From: Gymnopilus junonius
Taxonomy: Eukaryota > Basidiomycota > Agaricomycetes > Agaricales > Galerinaceae
NCBI GenBank assembly: GCA_015501075.1
Contig: JADNYJ010000047.1
Location: 1-64,000 of the forward strand
Direction: 5' to 3'
Length of the DNA: 64,000 nucleotides
Position numbers and translations under genes: made by a program. Of this stretch, positions 44,576-58,420 are shown piece after piece; positions within the stretch are counted from its first letter, which is position 1, and every line of letters starts with the position of its first letter. The notes beneath the pieces are model-generated. The model had not been told where the DNA came from, searched no databases, and worked only from the letters and a program-made list of their open reading frames with translations.

Positions 44576-46365
44576 TCTTGGGCTTTATTTTCAGCCTCTT
44601 CTGTGAGACGTTTTTCCTAGTTGAGGACAAGTCACTTCACTGACAATAATACGATTGACACTAGGAAGCACGAATGCTGGGCAGAAGCTTTGGCGTTGCT
44701 TCCCTATCATTTCTGAGAATACCAACGGGGAAAGCATGTTCTTCACCGATGCCTTGAATGCTCTTGGTGTACTCGTTGGCCAGATTATTCATGGTACACA
44801 CTCCCTGGAAGGCTACACCACCTTTTTAGATCGCCTGTGGTATCAGATCGAGATATTCTCTGACCCATGTCCTAATCTGCCCTCTCCTTCTAATCGCTTT
44901 CTCCTGTCCTTTCAGGTCCCGTTATTCTATAAGCCTCATAATCCACTCTGTTGCTCCCTCTTATGTGTCTATTAGTTCTCACCTCGCGCCACGAATATGT
45001 CGTCTCACCTGCATGTCACTTTATCCTTAGCTCCCTCATGATTTCATGCCTCGATATAGTACAAACTAATAATGTGTATGCTTGCCCATGTCACCTGTTA
45101 TCTGATCTCATTTATTCGACGTTTAATTGACGTGCCATTTTCCCAGTGCTTCTGTTCAAAAAGCGATTCAGTGAATTATCATTGAGTCCGGTGAGCGTTA
45201 TCTCAAATAAATACGAGATGAACATGGGTCTAAAATTGAACGGTAGTCAAAGCTGACCTTGCTTCCTTCATGGTATGAAGCTAATATGGTTCCTAAGACA
45301 CGACTGCCAAGAAAAGAAACCCTACCTATGTGCGCCACACCTTCAATCATGTGATCGCTACCCGAATAGATTCGTACGTACTATGTACTTACCGCTGAAT
45401 GCATCGTTTGCGAGGCTGATAGTAATAATCTTATAACGTAATTAGGGTTTATTAATTCATACCCATAGTCAAGAGGACAAAGCGACGAAGTTTTCAAATC
45501 GAGAGCGGTAGCAGTATTATGCGTTTAGTCCATACATAGAATTCTCAAAGACCAAGAGTACTACGACTCCGAGGCAACTTGAAGTATATGCGACGTCATA
45601 TGAAGATGCTTAAATCCGAAAATTTTAGGCCCCCCCAATGTCATGATTTAACAAAAAGTTGTCGCCGGCATTGCTATCTTCCTAACAATGCACGTGAGGT
45701 AAAGGGAGGTAAAAATATGAACGAATAAGGGCTTGCATGGCAAGTACACGCGCACGGTTAAAATAAGTCGAAAAATATGTACGTAAAGGGAGTGGATACT
45801 TTTGCAGACGTTCGACGCCCGTGCTCCCACTCGCTTGGGAATGGCAACTCAAATGATCCACCAGTAAGAATGTCAGCAGTTAATAAGGGTCCAAGAGCAA
45901 GTCTAGACTGCTCGCTACCAACGCAACGGATGGGCAATGCGGAATCTAGACATAGATAAGGAAACCCAAGAATTTTGGGGATTCTGAAAGCGGGGAAAGT
46001 CTGGAAGGTCTTTTGACGATGTTCGGAACTTATCATTCGCCAGACAACCTTCAAATGATCAAGCAGAAGCTTCCAAGATATGCCTATGAATAGAGAAGTC
46101 GAACCTCACAAAACAATTGTTACAGTGCAAGGAGTTGGATATGACGATAATTGCTTTCTAGAAGACTACAAAGATGAGAGTGAAAATGTATGCAGTAAAT
46201 GATCATTCAGCAAATACTAGTTCACTGATAATTTAAATCCTACGAACTACCCAGCGGGTATATTAATATTGGAAATAAAACGGGACTAGGTAATGCTCGT
46301 GAGGAGGATGATATGTTAGTAGAGTAAAAATCGCTCATGATGGGACCCAATAGCACAGCTAATGT
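44576..46365. other. Intergenic, no gene recognised
   Basis: About 1.8 kb. Frames at 44655-44975 (plus) and 45758-46054 (minus) are not recognised. The last 250 bases before 46366 are A/T-rich and probably the 3' UTR of the minus-strand gene. Confidence 0.4.
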
Positions 46366-47396
46366 TTAAAAAGCGACGGAGACTGCCAGAGTCGCAACAC
46401 CCATTGCAACAGCGAGGAAACTTTGATATTCGGAGCTGATGGTTGAAACCGCGCCGGAGGAAAGGAGACCGCCTCCTGACGAAAGGCCACCAGCAGCTTG
46501 GACGGCACCGCTCAAGAAGTTGGACGGGCACTTGGATTGAACGGCCTGGTAAAGGGCTGATTGGGTGTCCAAAAGCTCACTCTGGTTGAGGCCGGGGGCG
46601 TAAGGGACATCTGACTCGAAGTTGATGTAGGCCGTCAAGACGTTACGCATGCACGTCGTGCACAACGTAGTAGCATCTTGGCTAGGGTTGAAGAAAAGGA
46701 ATGGCAGGTTGCTGTCGTGGTAGGTGGTCATGTTGGGTACGATTGCAGCGGAGTCCGCACGACGCTTGAGAGCAGAGTTATCGGTGTAAAGAAGAGCAAG
46801 GAGTTTGGCCAAATCCGAAGATCCACCGGCTACAGCGTCGTCTACCTCACGGGAGTTCGTGGATGGTGCCAACACACACCAGTTAGCGCTGTCGTCCTTT
46901 GCACAAACGGAGGTCTGGATAGGAAGGATCGTGTAGAGGACGTCATACAACCGAACTACTTCCTCAACACGTTTGGTCGTCAATTCTTCGGGGCAGGCGG
47001 TGTAGAATGCGGTGATCTTGGGACGAATTAAAGTCTCTGAGCAAGAACTCTTAACAGAGTCGGTGCAAAGATCATTGAGAGCCGAGGTCAGCGTGGCTTG
47101 AGAGGGAGTAGAGCTGCTGCCAGGGGTGAAACCTGAGGTGGCCGAATTTAAGGCTGAAAGGCAGGTCGAGAGGGACGAATCCGTGTCAAGCGAGTTCAAA
47201 AACGACGTGCAAGTCTGGCTAATACCAGAAGGGATCAACGGGTTTGCAGTCGAGGTTGCTGACGACGCAGAAGACGTCTGAAAAATTCTCAGTAACACCG
47301 CCTGAAAGATGAACATCATGAGGTAGCCGTACGTACCGAACTTTGCGCCAAAGCAGCAGAAGTAAGAATTGAAACAATTGCAAGAGATTTAAGCAT
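46366..47396 (-). CDS. DUF7729-type secreted GPI-anchored protein
   Basis: Exons on minus: 47396-47337 and 47277-46366 (59-nt intron); 323 aa. A clean signal peptide (MLKSLAIVSILTSAALAQ) precedes a Ser/Thr-rich linker. The body carries TCTSFLNSLDTDSSLSTC, LCTDSVKSSCS, FYTACPEEL, then a long helical region and DATTLCTTCMRNVLTAYINF, a Cys pattern typical of the fungal DUF7729 family. The C-terminus is Gly/Ser-rich with a hydrophobic tail (SFLAVAMGVATLAVSVAF), a GPI-attachment signal. It is expected on the cell surface or in the wall; the molecular role is unknown. Confidence 0.82.
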
Positions 47397-49441
47397 TTTG
47401 AGAACGTAAAGAGCGAAGGAGTGTACTGGTTGGATGCGGGCGACGACGAGGACGAGAGGAGGTGGTTGAAAGAAACGTTCCCACCAGCGACATTGTCCTG
47501 CAATGTCAAAACATTTACAAACAGCATTGTGGCTGATGTCCTGCTCCATTGCCATGCCAGCGTGGCTGCACTTCCTGAAATTTATTTCTTGGCATCTGAA
47601 AATTCCGTTTACGGCTTCTGCTCTCCTACTTTACTTGCGAGCAACAGAATCGACAATTTATAGCATACGTGTTTTGCGTACGCCTTGGTGGTAAAATTAC
47701 TCACTTTGAATCCCGAAATATCATTACGCCGAACCGGGACTCTCTTTCAACCCTGGAGGCCTGCCCTGGTGTGGAGGTTTGGTTCTTCACCTTCGCCTCA
47801 ACTGCGCAAGAAAACGGATCGCTTTGCAGCTGACCAGCGTGAAAAAGGACGTATGTGGATGCAAACTAATCCCAATATCATTTTGCTACTTGCTATAACA
47901 CTATCAAATGCGCCCTGCTTGCAACCAAAATGATTCCAACAAACCAATGTGGCAGGTAACGTTGACAGATATACTTTATATTTAACACCACTGCAAGGTC
48001 TTCTCAGGCGGCCGTGCTATGAAGGGCCCGGGGTCCGGGAAGGCTAGTGAAGCGCTGAGAGTCAAATTTGGCAACTTCCTTGAATTAGATAGTAAGGAAC
48101 AGGCCGTGCTTTTCAAATGGATACTCGAGACGGAAGTTTTGACTTTCGGTTTTTGTAAAGTGGTGCCCCATGTAGAGAATCCCGCTCAATTTGGATGCTT
48201 CTGGTAGATATCATCATCTCCTTGACCAATCTCCGATCGTGACCCTGGCTCATTGTCTCTGGAGGGGATCAATATCATCAATATCATCGACATGTCTGTG
48301 TTTCCCGTTTCAATATCTCATCATCATTCTAACGGAGACCTCGAAATCGGTGGAAGAACGATATACGCTGCGCTGCGAGAATACCGCGTGCTCATGCACA
48401 GTCAACCCTTCACAAAATGTTTACTTGATATGACAGGGCAGACCAAATTTCTTCGGCCATTTCGTTATGCGCCGCAAGGTTAAGGTACGGTGCACTACTT
48501 ACCACAAGGATAAGAAAACTCCTCACGTTCATTTGGGTAGGATTCGACGTGTAAGAATTAGCGGAGGATGTGGCTTTCGACTTCGACCTCATGCCTTACC
48601 CAAAAGACCTGTGATGCCCGAGAGTGCCCTCTCACCGTTCAGTGCGCCTTGACGCTTCTTCCCCAGATTACACGGTTTTATTACGATGCCGGATGTGTGC
48701 GCCCAATGTGTCACTCACCCAAGTTCCCCGCTGTCATTCGCTAGAGACGATATCTCGAGAACGCTCTCAGGATTCTTCCAAATGGTACCCGACACACACG
48801 GCACAAAATAGACGGCTATCTTTCAAGTTTCTGATTTCGTGGATCCTACACGCCGCGTAGATTGCGGTTGTTATTTATGGTCTTGCCGATGTTACAAAAC
48901 AATCAGTTTCGTGAAATAATAAGTACGCCCTCTTCCATTCCTTTCTCTAATTAGTAACACAATTGGATTGCTCGCTCAAACCCGGTAGGCACGGAAGTAG
49001 TGCTGTACCTCACCTTCTCTCTCGAAATATTGTTTGACATCAAGAAGTCCTTGGAAAATTTGCAGAGTATTGAGGACTTTAGAAAAGTCACCTCTCGCTT
49101 TGGTCATTGATATCATATTGTTGGTCATCTGCCACCTTGGGCACAGATTCGACTCCTGGTGTCCAATGACATTCACACTGACCTTTGTTAAACGACACTG
49201 GGGCATACAGGTATCCCGGCCCCTCTTTAAAACGGGACCGGTGATTAGGACGTAAGTCTCCTTATTAAACTTGAAACGATCCGACGTCATCACCTGCTAG
49301 TGGAGCTGCTGGCATCCAGATTAAGGCCAATTGTAACTTATGATTAATTCAGTGAGGTAGTATTGGAACGCCAACGTTGGTAATAAAAATACAGGACCAA
49401 GTAAGAGGACAGAACTTTACTATAAGACGTTGTCACGGTTG
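47397..49441. other. Intergenic, no gene recognised
   Basis: Promoter of the DUF7729 gene (47397-47700) followed by about 1.7 kb of scattered short frames. The best, 48976-49293 (minus), is 105 codons, hydrophilic and unrecognised; it lies beyond the 3' end of the F-box gene and could be a decayed exon. Confidence 0.4.
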
Positions 49442-51452
49442 TCATTTATCGAAAACCTTTCCCAGGCTGAAGATCCCATGGTCGAAAGAGTTGGGGCTGC
49501 CAGTTATTCGCCAGCGTCCGAGGACGACCGTGCCGCGCTGCAGGTGTCCTTCGAATATCCAGACCCCCTGATCGCCGTTTCCTGGTTTCTTTAAAGTTTG
49601 AATAAGATTAAGGAAAGAACAAACAATTGAGTCAGTCGGTGATCGGCCTGAAGTTACATATTGGACCCCTACCGCTTCTCGTTTAAGCAAGATGTGCCCA
49701 TTACTGTGTATCTGTCCGGAAAATCTGAAGGCTCCCCACGCTTGATCATGATCTGCCAAGGTCTGGACCTCGTTAGAAAGATAAAATTCTGATATTAGAA
49801 GAGACTCAAACCTCTCCCAGAAGTATCACGTCATAAGGTGATTTAGGAACCTGGGCTGGACGCCGATTAGCGTCGGCAGGACCTTGGACATACTTCCTGT
49901 ATGTCCGACCTTGAGCTATGATTTCACAGTCACTCTGAAAGAATGAGGAACAGTATTTAGATATGAAAAGAGTCGTCTGCTTGATGATTTCACCTTGGCA
50001 ACTAGGCGAATGGGATCCAGCCAAACATCTTCTCCCTTCTTGGACGGGTTGGATAATGAGTCGCCGACCGAGCATACATATTCGACAAGCTTGCATTGCA
50101 TGGGTTTCATTATGAGAGCAGAAAATAATGGAGTGAAAGGAATAGAGGAGCTGAGGCCACCGCTTAGAGCGTCGACGGTCTGCATGACGAACTCAGTGGT
50201 AGCGCTTGATATTGGAAGAGGATACTTACTCTGAAAACTCCCTCCCACAATCCTGTCATGGTTCCAGGAATATAGTCAAATGTGTCCGAGATTCCGCGGT
50301 CATCTAAGCTTCGCAAGATGCATCCAAATTCAACATCATATTTCTGGCTTCCTTCTGTGACAAGAGAGTGGGCTTGATCTAGCCTGGTGCACGAGTCGTT
50401 ATCTGAAGGAAGAGGCGTTTTGTAAGAAGCCAAAGAATAGTAATCTTCTTTCGTCGGTCCAGAGAGCTGATTTGCAGTCGCAATAGCTCGGGTTTCAGGG
50501 AGATGATAGGGAACCTTGACAGGAGTGGACTCAAGGATGACGAAAGCCAGGTTTATCGCCGCAGTGGAAGGGTCAGGAACCGATGGATCTTGTCGCAGAT
50601 AATATATGCAGACATGACTGGGATTGTTTGTCCCATACAGACGTCGAGTTGAAGAGCCTCCACCTCCAATTTCCTGACCTAAAAACGGAACAGTCTGGCA
50701 TAATGGAGTAGTGGGAACCCGAGATTCCGTCATCTATAATACGACAAAGTATGTAAAAGCATGAGACAAAGCAAACAATTGAGGAAAGGATCCCACCTTG
50801 TTTGACGATAAAAATATGTAGGGGAAGATCAGACTGTATAATTCGTTTCGATCCTGCTTTGACATGTCCAAAATCAGGTCTGCAAAGGGTCGGCGCACAG
50901 TTCGCGGAAAGATCGAGATAAAGTGAGATGCGTACGTCGGGGAAGGGATAAGCAGAGCAGCCATACAATAAGATGCCTCAATATGGGTGAACTGGTCCGC
51001 CCATCGGGATGCAACTCGGCGAGCGTATTTCGTGCTAGATTGAGAATGAAATTGGGGAAATTCACTGCAGAAAGCTGTTGCTGATTGAGGCCATCATTCT
51101 CTAGGAATATCCATAATCCCGCCCACAAATCTTGCAACAGGTAGTCTGGGGAAAAGTCAAGACGGTGGGAACGTCGAAGGAGTTGACTTCTTCGGAGCAG
51201 CTCCACGGCCAGTGCAGAGTCAGTCATCCTCCTTCGATATCTTCGAAAGGTCGCTTGCATGTCAAATTTCGTGAAAAATATATAGGCATAAAGGTCGGGT
51301 GTGGCAGGCACGTTCAGTGACCGATAGATGGCCGATGATGTCTGCAGAAGGTGGTAAATTGCAACCGGGGGTTCGAGCGTAGACGAAGAACTACACAAGA
51401 AGGCAATGTACCGGAGAACATCGCGGGGAACTGTTTCGATGAGGGAGGACAT
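49442..51452 (-). CDS. F-box protein paralogue A
   Basis: Exons on minus: 51452-50936, 50879-50797, 50733-50230, 50179-49994, 49934-49812, 49768-49442; introns 43-63 nt; 579 aa. The N-terminal F-box reads ETVPRDVLRYIAFLCSSSST with LLQTSSAIYRSLN, predicted to bind Skp1 and so act as a substrate adaptor of an SCF ubiquitin ligase. A central helical part follows (SKQDRNELYSLIFPYIFL). The C-terminal module, shared with paralogues B and C, contains GTMTGLWEGVFR, SPYDVILLGE, DQAWGAFRFSGQIHSNGHI and GVWIFEGHL...VLGRWR. A 36-nt in-frame intron may be hidden in the last exon near 49615, where paralogue C has an intron with the same GTTTGT donor; the protein would then be 567 aa. All frames join without lesions. 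Confidence 0.8.
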
Positions 51453-52494
51453 TTTTGGATACAGAATATTTGCTGCAAAAAGCTTGCTTTTAACTGTTCC
51501 CGATTTACGGTCAATTTAATGACGCCCAGCTATTGAATCGAAGAAGGTAACAACATTGAGAAAAGGAACTACTGAAACCTATCAATTAGCAACTCTGTCT
51601 ATTAAGACTATGCCATTTTATGCTGGGCGGATTTAGATCCTGAGATCCTGCGGCAATTAGATTCGATCGGTGAAAGGCAGAATTTAGAAAAGGAAAGGCG
51701 CTTTGGTCATACGGTGACACAAATTGATCCTCAGGACGGGGAACACTACTTATCTTGTTTTAGTCGTGCATCTGAGAACGCCAGCGTCGCGCAATAAGGC
51801 AAGAAAGACGGCGAACTTTAAACACCTTCGGGGCAATAATAGTTATATTTATAATCATAATGACCAATTAAACATGAATAGCACACCTCCGAAGGTTCAC
51901 TAGGCTGACAAGCAGTCATGAATTGGCCATTGGCTCCGAACAAAGCAGAAGGAAGCAAAGAGGGATTCATACGCTGTAAATATTACGGCCAGTGGACTAA
52001 TTAGCAAATCAAGGCAAGAGGCAATATGCATGAATGTCCGGTCGAAATATAGATGAGGCCGTCGAGTCCGAAATGGCATCCACAAAGGGCAGTGATGTGG
52101 TAACTCCTATGAAATAAGCAACATGCGCTCATAGAGGCATGACTTTGACCTAGAGAAGACTTTAATTTCCGGCTTTTCAGGACGTGTTCGATGGCTCACG
52201 AATGAGAAAGAAGAGAAGGGGCTAGGCCAAAGGTGTTAGAAATGGAAGACCCTTCATAACGGCGAATCACAAGTCGATAACGAGGCATGTTTCAAGGATT
52301 CAGTAAAAGCTTATTCAAACCAGTTTGGTTATGTATCAATCAGCAGCAGGGCCCACTGAAGCGCTCACGCAGTAACACCTTAATGAAAAGAGTTCCAGGC
52401 ATATTTGTCATGACTAGGTTATCAAGAAACCTGCATTCGTTGGTATGTATAGAAGTCAAATTCGAGGTCTCGATTGCCCAAATTATGACAATGC
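51453..52494. other. Intergenic between two minus-strand genes
   Basis: Promoter of F-box gene A and 3' region of EFB1. No supported frame; 51900-52085 (minus) and 52287-52586 (plus, antisense to EFB1) were discounted. Confidence 0.5.
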
Positions 52495-53387
52495 TTAGAG
52501 TTCTGGTAAAGTTCAGAAGACAGCCCACACGAATTGAAAAGGGCAACATACTTTGCATGGCAGCAATATCTGTGCTCTGGACGTAGTCCTCGAAATCGGC
52601 AATCTTTTCTTGCAATTCGTCGGTAGAGACCTTCTCGTCCTCTGGAACCAGATGTTGACATACGACGTAGACTGGAAAAAAGATAGAACTTACCAACGAC
52701 AAGGGTGATCTGGAGTTTCCTAATGCCATAGCCAATGGGGACGAGCTTGCTGGCACCCCAAACAAGACCGTCTTGTTCAATGGAACGAACAGCCGCTTCG
52801 AGGGCAACCATGTCGGTCTCGTCGTCCCATGGTTTCACATCCATAGTAACAACAGACTGATCAATTGTTCTACACATGAGCAAAGGAATGCCTGCGATGA
52901 AAGATGCTTACCTTAGCCACCGGCTTGGGCTTGTTAGCCTTCTTGGCATTGTAAGCCGCAACTCGCTCGGCCTTGACCCTCTCGGCCTCAGCATCTTCTT
53001 CTTCATCTGACCCGAAAAGGTCAATTTCTTCCTCTTCCTCAGCCGCAGCGGTTTCCGGGGCGAAAGCACCGCCAATGAAAGCCTCGCCTGCAGTGCTAGA
53101 TCCGGGCAAAGAGGCGTGCTCTGCAGCGTACGATTTAATGTGGTTGTACCACCTAGCAACGTGAGGGCTGGAAGCCGGAACAGTAGAGATGGCTTTGAAA
53201 ACAACTACATCGGCCTGAGATGGGGTGTATCTGCATAAAAATGATTAGCATGATAGTTTTTGAAACCCAAGCGATTCGCATGAAATCCGCTGGTGACCTG
53301 AAGCAGGATCCACTGATCAGTTACTAACCCTTCAATGTAGGACCTTGTAGCGAGGTGAGCCTCGAGAGCTGGAAGATTGGCAGTCAT
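52495..53387 (-). CDS. EFB1: Elongation factor 1B alpha (eEF1-beta), nucleotide exchange factor
   Basis: Exchanges GDP for GTP on eEF1A in the cytosol. Exons on minus: 53387-53329, 53230-52912, 52856-52694, 52641-52552, 52502-52495; 212 aa. The N-terminal GST-like part is short ([24 protein letters not shown]). The acidic linker [20 protein letters not shown] is the family signature. The catalytic C-domain is complete: [55 protein letters not shown] and the terminal DIAAMQKL. The last exon is only 8 nt (AACTCTAA) and supplies KL and the stop. Using the acceptor further downstream instead would give an atypical end. Confidence 0.93.
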
Positions 53388-56007
53388 GATGGTAGTAATG
53401 AAAGAAAGAGATAAAGATCTGAAATTTTTGGCCCAGTGATGAGCGCCGATCTGTGCTCATCAGGGCCGGTCCGGAATGGGAATGATATCTGGATCTGATC
53501 CATCGATCCACGTGCCTGCACATCCCATTGCCTTCGAAAATCGGGACTCGGAAGTTCGCATTGCAGGCAGCTGCTAAAAGACGAACTCTCCACAATAATA
53601 TTCCCTTTGGATCGATATCATTGCCTCACTGAGGAGATACGGTTAAGTCTCGGATTCCTGCCACGTTATATTTTCATACATTGTAAACGTCAAATGATGC
53701 AACTTTTTGGCAACTTTCGGAACCTCAGGCAAATGAATCAAGTTCATTTGCGCCGTACGTGACACCAGCCTAAAGGCCAATACAACGCGGTTCAGACAGG
53801 AAGAGGAGTGCATAAGATTTTCTTCTATGCCATGTTTCAATATGTTTTTTCTTGATTTGGCAAACTTAGGGTCTTGATGAACAATTACCGCGACCGAGTA
53901 AGCGCGTGGCGAAAGGGACCTCTTTACCCTCTGATAGCGTTAAGAGCGCATTGCCACGTTTCTAGCAATAATGGTAGGATAATCTCCGCAAACTTTAAAC
54001 AAATCGTGATGCTTGACAGGACTCACAGCCTCGAGGTAGAGAAAGCGCAAGTCGTCAATATTAAATTCTAACCCCCGTTTTAAAATGAGGCCACATCTAA
54101 GCGATTTTGAAGGGTTTTTGCCACCTTGGATTACTCGTATCATGCAGGACGTGTGGTCCAATCTTGAGATTGAGAGCACTCGAATGAAGCGTCCAGCTTC
54201 CTCCTTCAATTTTTTTTTGGAATTTCTTTAATCAAGAAAAGCATCGTATGCTCGCGAATAGCATACGACTATCCGAACACGCCAGATATCTGAAGGTGAT
54301 GATCCTCCTGCACAATAATTCCTGATAAATTTTGTATATCCTAGATTAGCAAAACAGGTTGATAGTTATATAAATGGAGATTCATGACTGCATGACGATT
54401 TTTGAAGGTCCCTACTCTATAGAAGGATACATTGCCTTTAGCACTGGAACCGAGAATGACTGGACGTGGAGCATTAATTGCATGCATAGTTCCTTGGCAG
54501 TCGTTGTAAAATCATGGAGGTTCGTGTTTAAAATCCCCTCGTAGATCAAAAGTCGGCGTATGGGTAAATGCATTGCTCAATTCGTATTTTGCAAAGAAGG
54601 GACTTAAAGTTCGCTTTCGAATACGTGCTTCCTTTTATGTGCTCAAGGCTCAAGCGGCATTTCGCGAGTCCGTTTTGAGACTCCGCTCATTGATCGTGTA
54701 CCTGACTTGGGAACCGGAACGCAATGAAATCTGCGAAGTGCAACTTCCTACACATTGGCACCTCGTTCCTAGAGCGTGTCTCGTGGCATTCCGTTGCCGC
54801 TATGGATACAACGACTTCCTCACTCATCTCCCGTACTTGCCACGTCAATTATTCTTTCACTGGTCTTGGCCTTGTGAACTGTTCTCAACATCAATATTTA
54901 ACTGGTTTTCAATCTGAAAACGGAAATTGCAATGCGGGATCATGCACGACAAGACCACTAGTTCGATGAGCTCACCAGCGTCTTAGGAAGGGTGTGATGC
55001 TTCGCCACGACTCTGCTAATGGAGATGATGTTCTCCTCATCACGTCGACTGGAGAAGGAAAGCAATCCAACGGGTCAGCTTTTGACGGCTTGCTTCTAGG
55101 CGAGATCTTCCTCCCAATCCAAGCTCAGAAGATGCCGTAAAGCCGACTTGGGGTTCCATTTTGTGTGAGTTCAGGGATTCCGAGCTTACCCATTTCTCTG
55201 GCAAGACGCGGTCAACAACTTCAGTCATCACCTTGACGAAACAGAGAAACAAACCACTAGAGTTTCTTTTTTTGCTACCAGTTAGGAAAGGGTTAATAAA
55301 CTAAACCGTGGTGAAACTGTTCTCACCTGCTATCGCCGGCCTTCCTTGCTTCCATCCCCTCGTTCTTTTGTTATCTTATGTGTCAGCGCTCTTTTTGGAG
55401 AAGGACTCAAGGCTTTATCAGGCGCTGGGATTAATATGGTTCCACCCTATGATCCCGGCATTCCCAGAGGAGGCCTCGCACTCTCGCTTCTGACATATCG
55501 TGAATCCTAGAATAAATCTCCGGATTGGCAATCATGCCTTGACTTATATCTTTCAACCCAGAAGTGTCGACATTGACCTCTTTTCAGCTTTCATTTTGTC
55601 AGCCCGTCAAACGAAGATGTCAAAAGGTCCATCCCGCGATCAATCGTGCCATTATTTTTGGACACATCGAGATCGAATGAAGGGTCGCGAACACCGTTCC
55701 CACTGATTGGCTCTCAGCACGTTATCCCCCGAAAAACCTGCCGCCTGAGAAGGAAACACCTACTTCCCCGTCCTGCAGATTGAGAAAGAGACACCGGGAT
55801 GCGCCTAGCATATTGAAATTGGGTTGACGGTGAGTACTCCGCTCATAACGTTGTTTTTGTGATTTAATCGTGGGAAAGCCGTAAATGAAAGCCGTTCTAC
55901 CACATGGATTGATTTGCTTTGACCAGTCCACTCAAGCGGGCAAACGTTTAAAACGAGGTGGGGGAAAGGTAGCTATTTTTCTACATACCATCATTCGCCA
56001 ATTCAAT
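53388..56007. other. Intergenic, 2.6 kb, no gene recognised
   Basis: EFB1 promoter at the left, F-box gene B promoter at the right. Frames at 53940-54209 (minus), 54573-54917 (plus), 55040-55252 (minus) and 55308-55493 (plus) have no recognised homology. The plus frame from 55885 runs into gene B, but the homologous start is the ATG at 56008. Confidence 0.4.
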
Positions 56008-58072
56008 ATGGGGATCTCTCTTCTTGACATTCCTTCTGAGGTCCTTCAGAAAATAGCCCTCTTTGCGGTTATGGGTTCTTTGCTTGGTCCGCCAAAAGAG
56101 CTTCATAACCTTTTGTTGACCTGCCGAGCGATACGAGACCATCTGTCCCCTCAGAATGCCGTCAGATTATACTATATCACGTTCGCCTCGAAATTCGACG
56201 CTCATGCACCACTGTACCGTCTGGGCGTTGATGTAGTTCGAGCACACGCGCCTCATGAGATGCGCCGCCGATTCTCTGCAATTCAAATCTTCAGGAGGCG
56301 CCACCTTGATGATCCTGGACTTACCGAAGCATTGTGGATAGCCTATCTGATGATTGAAGACTCCAATACGAGCCAGAAGAATGTGAAGCAGCTCCTTAGC
56401 GCTGGAGTACCAACCTTCCTCGATCATTTCCTTCGTTGCCAATTGAAAGACAGCGCCGCTGTGAACAAGGGATGGCCTGTCATGACCGAACAAATATCCC
56501 TCGCGATTGCCATCTCTTGGACTTTAGCATCACAAAGTGAGCTTTCATAACACGTTATCTATCATTCGTAATAATTTAATATTCGTGCAGGAGTGATGAG
56601 CTACGAGAGTCCTGATAATCGCAAGGAAATGATGCATCTTTTGAGGCCTATCGTTTTTGCTGCTTTTCGGGTATCTTTGACTAATTATGCGTTCTTGATC
56701 GGGATACTAAGGTACCTTCTCTAGTATTCAATCTTTCGTGCCCCTGAAGAATCGTTGGACCTGGGTGGGTTTTCTCCCTCAGGAACAGCAAGTGCGTCGG
56801 CCTCGCCATACCCGAACGCTGTATTGCCTCATCGGGAGATTCAATACTTTGGAGGAGTGAGACGAAAAGCACATCCACCCTTTGCGGCCGTCTTCGCCTC
56901 GCTTCTGTACTTCGTGCGCACGGAACTTCGCACATCTTTCTGCGTACCGAGTCACATCACTTGCCAAACGCGCGAAGAAGCAAATCAAAGAGGTATTGTA
57001 GGCCTTTGCGCTGACGACGTCAGACATTTTTATACCCACTGTCGTACGCGCTTTGCTGATTTCCCTGGCATCGACGTTGGAATTCAATCAGCCCTCGGAA
57101 AGTCGCCTGATACTATACTTTGCCAACCGTCTTTCTACAGGCTCGGCACCATTAGCGGACAATGGCAGGGCTCGGAACTTGTCAGCACTGCTTAATTCCT
57201 CTTCCTTAACTTACTTTATTTTTCTTCCAGTTTCCCAATATTCAGGAATACACAGAGTGGCAGTCCCTCAATGCCACTCCTGGCAACTTCATTAAGGATT
57301 CGCGAAAACCTCTATACATGACCTTGGAGGAACACTATACCCATGACTTGCGATCTATTGTTCCTCTCGACGACAAGGAAAACGGGTCAAGAAATGCATG
57401 GCTTCCATCTGACATATTTGCTACAAAGACTGATGTAAGTATGCATTTAGATGTCTGAGATGTTCATTTCTTATATTGGCGGTTTCTTCTCGAAATCAGG
57501 AGGGTATAGAGTTCTCCGACTCTACGGGTAGCTTCCATACTAACTACCACACCCTTCGTCATGGCCAATCGCCGCCTAGTCCACATAAAGTTGTTGATGT
57601 TATCATCACGGGAACGGTTAGTTCAGCTTGATAAACTAAATATGGATTACGCTCACGCTTTGGTGAGATAGACTGAGGAAGCGTATTTGAGCGCCTGGGG
57701 TGGTTATACTCAGGTCCTGGGGCGTGTCAGAATGCAGGACGGTCTTGTGGTCCTCGTCCAGCATAGTCCGGTTCGTTTAACCGCTGTTTGCTACATGCCT
57801 CTTTGACATTCCCATAAATTGACTGACTGCCATTCTCGTTTTATAGTTAGGAGGCTTCGATACTGGTAGCCGAATGCTTCGCGGTTACGGTATGTGCAGT
57901 ACCCTTCTTCTTGTTTACTTATCTCCTGATTAAGTCACCAAAATATTATTCAGTGACCTCTTCTCAAAATCTTGTCGGAAGGTTTCGAACCACAAATCCT
58001 GGTGACGTGCTCTACGAAGGCGTATTTAGTTTAAGCAAAAATCACACTGGCCGGGATGTTCCTAAGTTCTAG
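56008..58072 (+). CDS. F-box protein paralogue B
   Basis: Eight exons: 56008-56536, 56591-56670, 56725-57180, 57231-57434, 57500-57616, 57672-57770, 57847-57889, 57954-58072; introns 50-76 nt; 548 aa. The F-box is LLDIPSEVLQKIALFAVMGS with LLLTCRAIRDHL; like paralogue C it is followed by LLGPP and a YxxxFxxKFD segment. A helical region contains RKEMMHLLRPIVFAAFR. The shared C-terminal module comprises LGTISGQWQGSE, KVVDVIITGT, YLSAWGGYTQVLGRVRMQDG, RMLRGYV and LVGRFRTTNPGDVLYEGVF. The start at 56008 (MGISLLDIPSEV) aligns with the starts of A and C. It is predicted to act as an SCF adaptor through Skp1; the target is unknown. The gene ends about 350 bp before paralogue C, in the same direction. 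Confidence 0.82.
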
Positions 58073-58420
58073 CTTATGCTTATGTCTTTCTCGTTTTCAA
58101 CGGTGCTGCGAGTTCTTATACACGAGAACGTACTCCGAGTTCTTGTAATCCTAGACATTTTATTGGTTACCCACAAGGGAAAATATAACTATTGGCTTCT
58201 GATTTGCCACCGCCGCTGGCAGGGGAAATACGATCTAAATTAGTGCCGTCCAGCAGAGGATGCCACGCTTGCTTGCAGCTTCAGCTGCAGAAGACATGTA
58301 TCCAGCTGTTGCGGATAGCATCGGGTGGTGAGATGCCGAACGCCGGTGACATTTTGAATGACAGAAAGAAAGGAGATTGTCTCGCCCATCACCTTTACCC
58401 TCATCCTTTTTACAGTCTTC

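Noticed and set aside
50874..50964. Apparent frameshift in F-box gene A
   Set aside because: A 56-nt intron (50935-50880) with good donor and TTTGCAG acceptor restores the frame, so no lesion is needed.
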